A stretch of 64,000 nucleotides of DNA from Corynebacterium glyciniphilum AJ 3170 (GTDB taxonomy: Bacteria; Actinomycetota; Actinomycetes; Mycobacteriales; Mycobacteriaceae): assembly GCF_000626675.1 (NCBI RefSeq), contig NZ_CP006842.1:1116001-1180000 (forward strand), in the 5' to 3' direction. How positions within the stretch are numbered: position 1 is the first letter of the stretch; every line of letters starts with the position of its first letter. The translations under genes were made by a program, and so were the position numbers. The notes beneath the pieces were generated by a model, which saw nothing but the letters and a program-made list of their open reading frames with translations, was not told where the DNA came from and made no database searches. Positions 18,489 through 26,880 of this stretch are shown here, in pieces.

Positions 18489-20198
18489 TCAGGTCTCTGT
18501 GGTCTGAGCAGCATCTTGGGCAACTCCGGTATCGCCGGCAGCGTCCGGAGGCCCGCCCATGCCACCGCCTCCCATGCCCATTCCGGTACTGGGTTCGGGA
18601 ACATCTTCGGAGAGTGACTCCAGGGTGGACCGGATCGACTCCGCGAGTGCCGTTGCACCGGTGTCTCCGGCGGCCTCTGCACGGGTGGTGAGCTCATCGA
18701 GAGTGTTGGCGGCGTATCCGCTGGCGATCAGCTGGTCGTAAAACTCGGTGTAGGCGCTCTCGTACATGGCATAGAACTCGTTGTTGTCGAGGAACCGTTC
18801 CTTGAGGATGCTGCTGTCACTTCCACCGCCGGGACCACCTTCCTGGCTGTCACCGCGGTTCGGCATCTGCGGCATATTCTGGCCGCCGCCGGTGTCACCG
18901 GTGCCATCAGATGTACCGCCGTCAGGCATCTGTCTGCCCTGCGGCATCTCGCCACCCTGAGGCATCTGGGGCATTCCGTCGGTAGTGCCTTCATCACCTT
19001 GGGTGGCATCGTCGCCGGTGCCCTCCGCTGTGTCGCCGCCCACTCCTCCCATGCCGCCCATCATTCCTGACAGGGCCATGTTCAGGTCCCACGACAGGAT
19101 CGTGAACTTCTTTTCGGTGGTGTCGTACCAGAGGTAGTAGTTGTTCCCGGGGCCGTCCATCGCATCATTGTTCGACAGGATCTCCTGCATGGCGAGATAC
19201 TCCGCGAAAGACTCGGTGTCGATGTAATCGTCCAGTTCCTCGGCAAACTCCTCGTCGGAGGACTGGTTGAGGAACTTCATCAGGGTCATCACCGGTTGCA
19301 GGTCATAACCACCTTCGCTGTTGAGCTGGTTGAAGGACTCCTCGTAGTCCGTCGGGTCGTCACCGATGTAATCGAGGGACCCGCCGGCCCGTGCCTTGTA
19401 CAGCACACCGTCACCGAGTTCATCGGCCCATGCAGCATCCGGGGTATCGACGACCAGACGCGAGGCGGACTCTTCACCGTTCACGGACACCGAGGAGAAG
19501 CTGTAGTCCTGGGTGGTCTGTCCGCTCTCCGCCGTCATCTCAAGGGCGAGCGCCTCGTTGAGGGCCACGTCTGAACCACTGGCGGCGGGACGCAAGGCGA
19601 TCTCGGTCATTCCCTGGTAGGCCCGACCTTCCGCGTACTCGTCGAAGCTGATCAGCCAGGGTAGCTCCTCGGGAGCGTCCTCGGAGAGCTGGGTCATCAT
19701 GCCGCCCATGCCGCCCATGCCTTCGGGCATCTCCATGCCCTCTGGAGCCTCGGGCATCTGGCCCTCCTCACCTTCCCGCCCGTCACCGGGCCCCATGCCG
19801 TTGCCGCTCAGCGACGACAGCGTGGAGTTGCCCTTGAGCCGGAGCGCCACATCCTCGATCAGGGTGCCGTCGATGGTGATGTCGGCACTGATGAAGTCCT
19901 TCTCACCCTCCTTCTGGAAGGTCGAGATCATGTCGTCGTACTCGGCCTGGTTGACGGTGATCTCAATGGTGTGGTCGCCGTCGTCGAAGAGGTCGGACTC
20001 GCCCTCGATGTTGTTGGTGATCACGGTCTCCGAGACCAGGCTGGAGGTGATGTAGGGACGCACCATGCTGGCTCCGAACACGAGGGCGATGGCCACGCAC
20101 ACCGCCACCGCTGCGACGAGCAGCTTCCAGTGGTGCCGCAGTCGCACCGGCAGGCGGTGACGCAGCGGCGTCCGTTGCGTGTTGGTGGGCTGGGTCAT
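18489..20198 (-). CDS. CotH-type protein kinase with Met/Gly-rich inserts, membrane-anchored
   Basis: A 569-residue extracytoplasmic protein: basic N-terminus, one membrane helix (about 25–44), then a CotH kinase domain. Kinase marks are RLKGNST (120–126), NNDAMDG (343–349) and WDLNMAL (370–376), matching the nucleotide-binding region and the two catalytic/metal Asp regions of CotH. CotH in Bacillus phosphorylates coat proteins using ATP. Unusual low-complexity segments rich in Met, Gly, Pro and Gln interrupt the domain at 147–168 and 377–458 and recur at 539–551. Last gene of the VTC–DUF4956–CotH operon, starting 1 nt after the DUF4956 stop. Its substrate is unknown; those repeats might be self-targets or metal-binding. 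Confidence 0.88.
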   Translation of the reverse strand: MTQPTNTQRTPLRHRLPVRLRHHWKLLVAAVAVCVAIALVFGASMVRPYITSSLVSETVITNNIEGESDLFDDGDHTIEITVNQAEYDDMISTFQKEGEKDFISADITIDGTLIEDVALRLKGNSTLSSLSGNGMGPGDGREGEEGQMPEAPEGMEMPEGMGGMGGMMTQLSEDAPEELPWLISFDEYAEGRAYQGMTEIALRPAASGSDVALNEALALEMTAESGQTTQDYSFSSVSVNGEESASRLVVDTPDAAWADELGDGVLYKARAGGSLDYIGDDPTDYEESFNQLNSEGGYDLQPVMTLMKFLNQSSDEEFAEELDDYIDTESFAEYLAMQEILSNNDAMDGPGNNYYLWYDTTEKKFTILSWDLNMALSGMMGGMGGVGGDTAEGTGDDATQGDEGTTDGMPQMPQGGEMPQGRQMPDGGTSDGTGDTGGGQNMPQMPNRGDSQEGGPGGGSDSSILKERFLDNNEFYAMYESAYTEFYDQLIASGYAANTLDELTTRAEAAGDTGATALAESIRSTLESLSEDVPEPSTGMGMGGGGMGGPPDAAGDTGVAQDAAQTTET

Positions 20199-20199
20199 G

Positions 20200-20886
20200 T
20201 CACATGTCCGTCTGGTCGTACCCGGTCAGGACGGTGGCCTTCTGACCTGCGTTGACGACCCGTAGCTCGTTGATGAGGTCGGACGCCTTGACGTTCTTCT
20301 TGAGTTTGGCGGTGTAGCTGTACTCCACCAGCGAACCACCGCGTACGCTTTCGGTGCTGATCAGCTCGTACTCGGTGGTGTTGCGGATCAGGATGTCATC
20401 GATCATCGGGGCGTAGTCGTCGCCGTCGGCCGGGACCTGCAGCTTGACCACCTGACGCTGGACGTCCAGGGCGAACCAGTTGAACCGGTGCATGACCAGG
20501 ATGACCGCGCAGATCACGACGGTGGCCAGGATCGCCAGTGTGTAGAAGCGGGTGCCGCAGGCCATGCCGATGCCCATCACCAGGAAGATGAATCCCACGT
20601 CGCGGGTCTCCTTGATGGCGTTGCGGAAGCGGACCACGGACAAGGCGCCCACGAGGGCGAAGGCCCGGGCCACGTTCGAGCCGACCACCAGCATGATCAG
20701 GGAGATCAGCATGCCGAGGATGATCAGGGTCTGCACGTAGCCCTGGCTGTAGCTGATGTTCTTGTGGGTGTTGCGGTAGACCCAGGCGACGACGAGACTG
20801 CAGACAAACGAGAGGGTGAGGGACAGGAGCACGTCAGCGACGCTGAAGGTGCCGGAGAGGTCGGTGAGACCGAAATCGAGATCCAT
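20200..20886 (-). CDS. DUF4956 family membrane protein
   Basis: A 228-residue protein with about four membrane helices in the first 130 residues (VLLSLTLSFVCSLVVAWVY, TLIILGMLISLIMLVVG, GFIFLVMGIGMACGTRF, LAILATVVICAVILVM) and a soluble C-terminal αβ domain. ARAFALVGALSVVRFRNAIKETRDVGFIF is typical of DUF4956. The function is unknown, but the family is repeatedly found beside VTC-domain polyphosphate polymerases, so it may be the membrane partner that moves the polymer or anchors the polymerase. Sandwiched between VTC and CotH genes, with gaps of 15 and 1 nt. Confidence 0.87.
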   Translation of the reverse strand: MDLDFGLTDLSGTFSVADVLLSLTLSFVCSLVVAWVYRNTHKNISYSQGYVQTLIILGMLISLIMLVVGSNVARAFALVGALSVVRFRNAIKETRDVGFIFLVMGIGMACGTRFYTLAILATVVICAVILVMHRFNWFALDVQRQVVKLQVPADGDDYAPMIDDILIRNTTEYELISTESVRGGSLVEYSYTAKLKKNVKASDLINELRVVNAGQKATVLTGYDQTDM

Positions 20887-20901
20887 GGAAGAGGTTCTTT
20901 C

Positions 20902-21741
20902 TCAGTTGGAGCGGACGAGGGCGGAGGGGTTGACGTGCTCGTCCTCCGGTGCGTGAAACAGTGACCGGGGCGCCAGGCCGTGGGCCTCGACGCTCTGGCA
21001 GTACTTCGAGATCCGTTGGACCTGCATGTCGTGCCGGGCGGCCATGTCGGTCACCCAGTACGGGGCACGCTCGTTGACCTTGACCTCCATGACCGCCAGG
21101 TCGGGTCGGATGATGTAGCGGCTCTCGGACTCCGAGCGCAGGTCGAAGTCGCGGTCACGTCCGCGGACACGGTGGTCGAGGGTGACCCGCAGGCCGAGGT
21201 CCGCCTCCGTCCCGATGTACGGCTCACGCCGGTACCCCGTCATCGCCGTCGGACGAAGGTCGAGTCTGATCACCAGGTCGAGGACCTCGTCAATGAAACT
21301 CTGGTCGGCACCCGGGTACTCGACCCGCAGGCGGCGGTCGCACAGGTCCAGTGCCAGGTGGTAGGGGAGCATGACCCGCCGCTTCTGGGTGACCCGGTTG
21401 ACCCGTTGCTTGATTTCCACCGAGACCATCGAGTCGGCGGACACGGATTCGTCGGCACCGCCGGTCTCGCCGTAGCGACGAATCCGCAGCTTGCGTCGGA
21501 ACTTCAGCCCCTCGATCTTCTCGTAGTAGAAGCGCAGCTTGTCGGTGTCGTAGTAGACGCTCCACACTCCGTACCCGTCAGGGCCTGCGTGTGGGTCGCG
21601 TTCCATACGTTCGGTCAGTTCGCCGCGGATCGCCGGGATCTGCTCTGCAGGTACCAGGTACTTCAACTCGTAGCGGTTGAAGGCATGGAGTTTTCCCGGC
21701 GCACGCAGCTGGTGGCTGACGTTGTTCGGTCGATTGGTCAT
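20902..21741 (-). CDS. VTC-domain polyphosphate polymerase-like protein
   Basis: A 279-residue triphosphate-tunnel-type protein of the VTC family, whose eukaryotic member Vtc4 makes polyphosphate from ATP. Tunnel residues: E25 and K27 in NRYELKYLV, the basic run around R82–R89 in GLKFRRKLRIRRYG, E109/K111 in SVEIKQRV, RREPY (171–175), and E219/K221 in MEVKVNERAPYWV. No membrane segment, so it probably works at the inner face with the DUF4956 protein. I chose the ATG at 21741; a GTG at 21798 would add 19 residues of poor character. First gene of the three-gene operon. Activity is inferred, not shown. Confidence 0.87.
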   Translation of the reverse strand: MTNRPNNVSHQLRAPGKLHAFNRYELKYLVPAEQIPAIRGELTERMERDPHAGPDGYGVWSVYYDTDKLRFYYEKIEGLKFRRKLRIRRYGETGGADESVSADSMVSVEIKQRVNRVTQKRRVMLPYHLALDLCDRRLRVEYPGADQSFIDEVLDLVIRLDLRPTAMTGYRREPYIGTEADLGLRVTLDHRVRGRDRDFDLRSESESRYIIRPDLAVMEVKVNERAPYWVTDMAARHDMQVQRISKYCQSVEAHGLAPRSLFHAPEDEHVNPSALVRSN

Positions 21742-21856
21742 GAGACCATTGTTTCGGGACCGGCCAGGGTCCGAATCCCGCAGACATGGGATCTTCACGT
21801 ACCGCAGTCGTGGTACGTCGTGCGTGCCCCCGCCCCCTGTCTACGGAAATTTTTTC

Positions 21857-22207
21857 CTAGACCAGTACGGCGATGGTCGCGTTGACCAGTGTCAGCAGAC
21901 CTGCCGACCAGAAGAGCGCCGGAGGGACGGCGCCCTCCCGCTTCTGTCGTGCGGCGCCAATGCCGAGCACGGCACCGATGGCGATGAGGACGATGAGTTT
22001 GATGCCGATCTTCATGTAGTTCAGGTCGCCGTCGAGACCCCACGGCGCAGCGAGGGCAAGTCCGGAGACGAGAGCCACGGTGAGCCCGATGTGCATGGTG
22101 GAGGTGATGCGGATCCGCCGGGCGAGGGCTTCGACGGCCCAGGAGCCGAAGAGGAGGGCGAAGCCGACGAGGTGAAGCACGATGACAATGTCGCGCAGAA
22201 GTTCCAT
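21857..22207 (-). CDS. Small four-helix membrane protein
   Basis: A 116-residue hydrophobic protein with four likely membrane helices (IVIVLHLVGFALLFGSWAV; IGLTVALVSGLALAAPW; IGIKLIVLIAIGAVLGIG; LFWSAGLLTLVNATIAVLV). A His in the first helix and the overall layout resemble small CopD/DUF2269-like proteins, but I cannot name the family with certainty. It stands alone between the VTC operon and a DinB-like gene, on the same strand. Function unknown. Confidence 0.75.
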   Translation of the reverse strand: MELLRDIVIVLHLVGFALLFGSWAVEALARRIRITSTMHIGLTVALVSGLALAAPWGLDGDLNYMKIGIKLIVLIAIGAVLGIGAARQKREGAVPPALFWSAGLLTLVNATIAVLV

Positions 22208-22333
22208 GGATAGTCAGTCCTGTCAGTCGGTCGAAGTGGATCAGACACCGACGGAACACTGCATGTCAGCATGGTGAAAGTGGCGGCCCGCCGGGCATAC
22301 TCAGACTAACAGCGCACCTATCGTGAACGTAAT

Positions 22334-22894
22334 TTACCTGTACAGGTCGCGGAGCAGGCATACCTCGGACAGGTGGTGGATCATTTCACGGTGAATATGC
22401 AGGACCAGGCGTGCCAACGGATCGTCGGAGAAAAGTCCCTCCGACGATCCGCAAGGTCGGGAGAGCCCGTCCTCACCGAGGGACGCCACTCCGGCCTTCC
22501 ACACCCGGTACTGCTCATCGAGCTGGGCCAGAGCGTCCTGTGCCGTGGCGGCGTAGGTGAAGGAGTCGTAGTCGACGGGCGGAGCGCCGAAGTGGGAGGC
22601 GTTGCGCATACCGAGGACACCGACAATGACATGTCCGAGCCGCCAGGCGATCGTGGTCACCGGAGGTGGGGTCGGCTCGGGGAATGCGAAGTCGATGGTC
22701 ATGGATCCTGCGCCTGCCTGCACCGGCGCAGTGCCGGTTCCCCGGGGCCGGATACTCCAGCAGCCGGCGACGGGCTCCCGGAAGTACTCGTCGTCGGTGA
22801 GGCCGTCGAGCCGTGCCCGGAGCTGGTGCGTCCAGTGCCAGTCCATCTGGTCGAGGAGCAGCGAGTTCCAGCTGTATGTGGTCATGTCGCCCAT
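22334..22894 (-). CDS. DinB-superfamily protein
   Basis: A 186-residue protein of the DinB/YfiT four-helix family. Recognisable pieces are LLLDQMDWHWTHQLRARLDGLTDDEYFREPV at the start (residues 12–42), TIAWRLGHVIVG in the middle, and LVLHIHREMIHHLSEVCLLRDLY at the end. The spaced His residues (GHVIVG, HIHREMIHH) could bind a metal as in DinB/bacillithiol-type proteins. Corynebacteria use mycothiol, so a thiol-transferase role is possible, not proven. Start at 22894 follows GGAGG; ATG at 22885 is an alternative. Confidence 0.85.
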   Translation of the reverse strand: MGDMTTYSWNSLLLDQMDWHWTHQLRARLDGLTDDEYFREPVAGCWSIRPRGTGTAPVQAGAGSMTIDFAFPEPTPPPVTTIAWRLGHVIVGVLGMRNASHFGAPPVDYDSFTYAATAQDALAQLDEQYRVWKAGVASLGEDGLSRPCGSSEGLFSDDPLARLVLHIHREMIHHLSEVCLLRDLYR

Positions 22895-22985
22895 GATCCT
22901 CCGGTTCCCGGGAAGTTTCCACGACGAACTGTGATACTGGGGCAGTCAGGCACGGTTCGCAGAGACGACAACCAGGAGAGATGCC

Positions 22986-23459
22986 ATGGGCAACAACGAC
23001 AGCGAGCGCGAACTCAGCTCGTCGATCACTATCGACGCACCGGCCCGGGATGTCTGGTCGGTGATCACCGACGTCCGGAACCTTGCGGCGGCCAGCCCCG
23101 AACTCGTCACCATGGTGCCGATCCTGCCCGGCGGGCTTCGGGAGGGACAGAACTACATCGGGATCAACCGGCGGAAAGTGGTGGTGTGGCCGACGCGGAG
23201 TCGTATTCGCACCGTGTCTCCGGACCGGGAACTGTCCTGGGACACCGTGACCAGCGGGGCGAGGTGGGTGTACGAGCTCGAGGAAACCGACGGCAGGACC
23301 GAACTCACTCTCCGGCGGCCCGTTCCGGGAGCACTGACCGGCATCAGCAATCTTTTCGCCCGCTTTCTCCTTGGCGGAACAGACGGTCACGCTGATGAGC
23401 TCGACCGAGGAATACGGCAGACCCTGGATGTGCTCAAGCGGCGGATCGAGAAAAACTGA
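22986..23459 (+). CDS. SRPBCC (START-like) family protein
   Basis: A 157-residue protein of the polyketide-cyclase/SRPBCC fold: SSSITIDAPARDVWSVITDVRNLAAASPELVTM at the start, then β-rich stretches (RIRTVSPDRELSWDTV, RWVYELEETDGRTELTLRRPV) and a long C-terminal helix (DELDRGIRQTLDVLKRRIE). Such proteins bind hydrophobic ligands or act as cyclases; the ligand is unknown. AGGAGA precedes the ATG. It converges on the siderophore-reductase gene with only 2 nt between stops. Confidence 0.87.
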   Translation: MGNNDSERELSSSITIDAPARDVWSVITDVRNLAAASPELVTMVPILPGGLREGQNYIGINRRKVVVWPTRSRIRTVSPDRELSWDTVTSGARWVYELEETDGRTELTLRRPVPGALTGISNLFARFLLGGTDGHADELDRGIRQTLDVLKRRIEKN

Positions 23460-23461
23460 CC

Positions 23462-24343
23462 TCAGATGTCGATGTCGAAGTCATCGGCCTCACTGAAGGA
23501 ACGTCCCTCTGCCTGGTAGGCGGCCGCAGCACGCAAGCGCGCCAGATCCGCCTGGGTACCGGTTCTGCCACGTCGCCAGTAACCGAACACCTGGACCTGT
23601 TCTTTCGGCAGGCGCAACGTACGCAGGCAGTGGTGACGCACACCACGGATGTCTTCACGTTCACCAGCAGCCCAGAACACGGTCGAACCGTTCGCGGGTA
23701 GCGAGCCGACCACATCGGCGAGAGGCGTGGGCGAGGAACTGTCAACGAAACGGAGAGTCGCGCCGGGAAAGTCACCGGCATAGCGGTCGGCGGCTCCGGC
23801 GTCGGGAAGAGCCAAAGTGACGGTGTCCACCGGTACCGCTCTGGCGATCGCACTGGCGGCCGGGTACGCCGAGCCGTCGGCGAGAAGATGGATGCGTTGA
23901 CCGTCGGCACGCCCGGATGGCGCGGGATGGGGGCGTGGGCCGGCGAAGGCGACGCGGTCACCGGGGACAAGATCGCGCAACCAGCACATCATCGGGGAGT
24001 CAGAGCCGTGCACCACGATGTCGATCGCCACCGTGGATGAACGCTGATCGAACTCTGCGATGGTGTACACGCGCCGGCACATATCGGGTTGGCCGGTAAG
24101 TGCACCGATGTCGTCGCCCGGATCGGGGATGGACAGCCGCACCGCCAGGTTGGGGTGTTCCCAGGCGGTCGTGTCGGTGATGTCGGCGACGTGGCCGGTG
24201 ACCCGGGCCAGCCACGGGTAGCGGCGGCTCACTGAGGTGACGCTCAGCACCAGTTCACTGAGTCCCTTCTTGTGTTCTTTGCTGTTGAGGACGGATGTGA
24301 CGTTCCGAACGTCCTGCGTGGTGCGGTCTGCAGCGTGGTTCAT
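23462..24343 (-). CDS. Siderophore-interacting FAD-dependent ferric reductase (SIP family)
   Basis: A 293-residue SIP-family protein that would release iron from ferric siderophores by reduction in the cytoplasm. FAD-binding RRVYTIAEFD, the conserved VHGSDSPMMCWLRDLVPGDRVAFAGPRP, the NAD(P)H-binding C-terminal domain (STVFWAAGERED) and the family ending FGYWRRGRTG are all visible. The product starts 25 nt downstream of the siderophore-binding lipoprotein gene, so both form one iron-uptake unit behind a DtxR-like box. No permease or ATPase is encoded nearby; the binding protein probably serves a transporter elsewhere. Confidence 0.92.
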   Translation of the reverse strand: MNHAADRTTQDVRNVTSVLNSKEHKKGLSELVLSVTSVSRRYPWLARVTGHVADITDTTAWEHPNLAVRLSIPDPGDDIGALTGQPDMCRRVYTIAEFDQRSSTVAIDIVVHGSDSPMMCWLRDLVPGDRVAFAGPRPHPAPSGRADGQRIHLLADGSAYPAASAIARAVPVDTVTLALPDAGAADRYAGDFPGATLRFVDSSSPTPLADVVGSLPANGSTVFWAAGEREDIRGVRHHCLRTLRLPKEQVQVFGYWRRGRTGTQADLARLRAAAAYQAEGRSFSEADDFDIDI

Positions 24344-24368
24344 ATGGTGCTCCTTCCGGAGTGTGGTG

Positions 24369-25367
24369 TCAGAGGTTGGCGAAGTAGGGGGTGAGCTGGT
24401 CGAGCAGCCAGGGGATGCTCAGCGCCGTCGGGGCACCCAGGGCGGTGGCTGCCGGCGAGTCCAGTTCGGCAGCGGTACGGTGTTCCACCGACGGCAGTGC
24501 CGACCAGCCTGCGATGTCGTCGGGACTGTCGGCGCGGACCCACAATGCCAGCAGATCCATGTCGAGCAGACTGATGTTCTCCGCGGACACCGAGATGCCA
24601 CGGTTGGTTTCGGTGCCGGAGATGTCATCTGCGGCCAGGGTCATGCCCAGGTCGGTGAAGAACCGGTTCGCCGCGTCCTCGGGCGACGAGATCACGCTGA
24701 AACTGCCCTCGGCGTACGCGGCATAGGCGAAGGTCGCACCGTCCACCGCGGGGTGGTCCTCACTGACTTTGTGCATCAGGTCATCGACCCCGGAGATGAC
24801 CTCCTCGGCACTGTCCGCGTCCCCGACGATGTCGCCTGCGGCCGTGGTGACCTCACGCCAGTCATCGACCTTTCCGGTACCGACCGTGGCGACCGTCGGG
24901 GCGATAGCGGAGAGGGCATCAAAGGTCTCCTGGTCAGGGACATAACCGGCGAAAATGACATCCGGATCCTTCGCAGCGATCTCCTCCACCCCGAAGGAGG
25001 AGATGGCGTCTGCACCGCCACCGGAATTCGTGATGGATTCCCCGGCGGCGTCGGTGGACCAGGGCACCCCGGCCTCGAAGAGGGTGCTGACGACCTCTGT
25101 GGCGACAGGATGTCCGAGGGAGGCGAAGGCATCCGTCCATGCCTGGCTGAAACTGATGGCACGTTCGGGTTGAACAGGAACCTCGGTGCTGCCATAGGCG
25201 TGCTCGACAAGCACCGACGCCTCCGCGGGCCGCGATGCTGTGCTGGTCGCGGTGCTGTCTGGTCGGTCGGATCCGCCGGTCCCTGTTGTACATGACGCCA
25301 ACCCCGCTGCACACGCACATGCGATGGCGATCGAGACACTACGTCGTGTCCACCCCGGTGTTCTCAC
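24369..25367 (-). CDS. Siderophore-type ABC substrate-binding lipoprotein (FecB/FepB-like)
   Basis: A 332-residue periplasmic-binding-like lipoprotein of the ferric-siderophore class. Signal peptide with lipobox LASC, then TEVPVQPERAISFSQAWTDAFASLG and EEIAAKDPDVIFAGYVPD, the usual helical-backbone pattern. I chose the GTG at 25367, which follows AGGAGAAG by 5 nt; a GTG at 25424 would add 19 residues and cover the DtxR-like box. It is the first gene of the iron unit and is divergent from the tandem AraC regulator, which may sense the siderophore. Confidence 0.9.
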   Translation of the reverse strand: MRTPGWTRRSVSIAIACACAAGLASCTTGTGGSDRPDSTATSTASRPAEASVLVEHAYGSTEVPVQPERAISFSQAWTDAFASLGHPVATEVVSTLFEAGVPWSTDAAGESITNSGGGADAISSFGVEEIAAKDPDVIFAGYVPDQETFDALSAIAPTVATVGTGKVDDWREVTTAAGDIVGDADSAEEVISGVDDLMHKVSEDHPAVDGATFAYAAYAEGSFSVISSPEDAANRFFTDLGMTLAADDISGTETNRGISVSAENISLLDMDLLALWVRADSPDDIAGWSALPSVEHRTAAELDSPAATALGAPTALSIPWLLDQLTPYFANL

Positions 25368-25379
25368 AATTCTTCTCCT

Positions 25380-25398
25380 GTAGCTAAGCCTGACCTTC
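25380..25398. promoter_or_regulatory. DtxR-like iron box
   Basis: Read on the minus strand, GAAGGTCAGGCTTAGCTAC matches 13 of 19 positions of the DtxR consensus TTAGGTTAGGCTAACCTAA, with the central AGGCT intact. It lies between the siderophore-binding gene and the divergent AraC gene, where iron-loaded DtxR could repress either or both. Confidence 0.65.
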
Positions 25399-25428
25399 TT
25401 TACGGTGGATAAGTGTACGGTCACTCAC

Positions 25429-26877
25429 ATGGCCTCGATTGACCGTATGACGCATGCTGTTGAACTGAGATCCCCGATCTTCTTCTGGACGGTATCCGGA
25501 TCCGCGCAGGTTGTTGTGCGAACTGGAGCAGCTGGCGCAGACGGTGTTCTCCGAGTGGGTGGGGGCCAAGGAATCTGGATTGACCAGGGGGCCAGGGTGC
25601 GGGTCGATCGCGCGCCGGACGCGGTGGTCGTCGGCTTCCGGTGCAGTGACGCTGATGTCCTGCCGTTTTCGGTGAGCGGTACGGTGTCCACCGGCCCGGT
25701 CGGGGAACGGTGGCGGAGCAGTCTCGTGGACCAGTTCGCCTCGAGCCTCGGCTACCTGCGCGAGTCCCGTCCGTCGGCGACCATGACGGCGGGAATTGCT
25801 CGACCGCCGTTACCGACCTCAACGGGCGGGCGCGCCGCAGCGAATCTCATCCTGGATGCTCCGGAATCCTCCTGGACCGTGTCGTCCCTGGCGGATGCGG
25901 TCCACGTGTCTCCGGCGACCTTGAACCGGCAGTTCCGTAGGGAGACGTCTCTGTCTGTCGGGCAGTGGAGGGCAAGGGCACGGATCGCGACGGCGGAAGT
26001 GTTGCTGAAGGACGGTGACGGTAAGGACGGTAAGGACAGTGAGGTCACACTGGAGACTGCAGCCCACCGTGTCGGGTTGTCTTCGGCGTCTGCTCTGTCG
26101 CGGCTCTTCCGGCGCGCGGCGGGAATGACCGCCATGCAGGTGCGGTCGTCCGGGAGTCCGTGGCCCGCTGCCTCGCAGGTGCTCTGCGAGGGACGTGAGA
26201 GGTCCACCTGGCCACGGACCAACAGGATGCATGTCCTGGTCTGGGTCTACCAGGGTTCTGCCTGGGTTTCCGCAGGCGACAGGACCCTGGATCTGGAGGA
26301 AGGCGACCTGGTATGGCTCCCTGCGGGGATCCCGAACACCGTGCGCATGGGGAGCGGTAGTCTCGTTCTCCCGGTCGGGGCGCGAGTCGGGAAGGCGCGG
26401 CACACCGCAGGGCCGGTCCGTCTGCGTGCAGGGGATCTGGATGCAGACGCACTCCTCGGGGCGGCGGCACAGGAGTATGATCCGCTCTTCGCCCGACAGA
26501 CAGCACTGGTGGACGGCCTTTTTTACACGTATCTGGCCAACGTGGGTGACGAAGATCTGCAGCACTCCCGTTTGATGACCCGTCTTCTGGAAGCGTTCCG
26601 ACAGGAGCCGTCATCGGACCGAACAGCGGAGGAGTGGGCGGAGCATTTCGGATGTTCCCGGGCAGCGCTGCGGGGAGCGTTGGCGGCGGACGGCGTGGGG
26701 GACTTCCGGCAGTGGCGGACGTCGACACGGATGGGAATTGCCCGCCAACTTCTCTTTGCTGGAGTGCCGGTGACCAGGATCGCCCAGCATCTGGGATATT
26801 CCACCACCAGCTCCTTCAGCCACGTTTTCGCCCGGCATCACGGCGTCCCGCCGAGCAGGTACCGGGGCTATGTGTGA
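25429..26877 (+). CDS. Tandem-duplicated AraC-family regulator (two sensor + two DNA-binding domains)
   Basis: A 482-residue protein that is two AraC regulators joined. First unit: cupin-like sensor (about 15–80) and double-HTH DNA-binding domain (about 147–238: SSWTVSSLADAVHVSPATLNRQFRR, then VGLSSASALSRLFRRAAGM). Second unit: sensor (about 264–320: HVLVWVYQGSAWVSAGDRTLDL, EGDLVWLPAGIPNTV) and DNA-binding domain (about 397–478: TAEEWAEHFGCSRAALRGAL, VTRIAQHLGYSTTSSFSHVFARHHGVPPSRYR). A KDGDGKDGKD stretch lies between the two HTHs of the first domain. Divergent from the siderophore genes, so probably their activator. The ATG at 25429 was preferred over GTG 25405. Confidence 0.85.
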   Translation: MASIDRMTHAVELRSPIFFWTVSGSAQVVVRTGAAGADGVLRVGGGQGIWIDQGARVRVDRAPDAVVVGFRCSDADVLPFSVSGTVSTGPVGERWRSSLVDQFASSLGYLRESRPSATMTAGIARPPLPTSTGGRAAANLILDAPESSWTVSSLADAVHVSPATLNRQFRRETSLSVGQWRARARIATAEVLLKDGDGKDGKDSEVTLETAAHRVGLSSASALSRLFRRAAGMTAMQVRSSGSPWPAASQVLCEGRERSTWPRTNRMHVLVWVYQGSAWVSAGDRTLDLEEGDLVWLPAGIPNTVRMGSGSLVLPVGARVGKARHTAGPVRLRAGDLDADALLGAAAQEYDPLFARQTALVDGLFYTYLANVGDEDLQHSRLMTRLLEAFRQEPSSDRTAEEWAEHFGCSRAALRGALAADGVGDFRQWRTSTRMGIARQLLFAGVPVTRIAQHLGYSTTSSFSHVFARHHGVPPSRYRGYV

Positions 26878-26880
26878 GGA

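Noticed and set aside
26019..26042. GACGGTGACGGTAAGGACGG-type repeat in the tandem AraC gene
   Set aside because: It is a short in-frame linker repeat (DGDGKDGKD) with no array structure.
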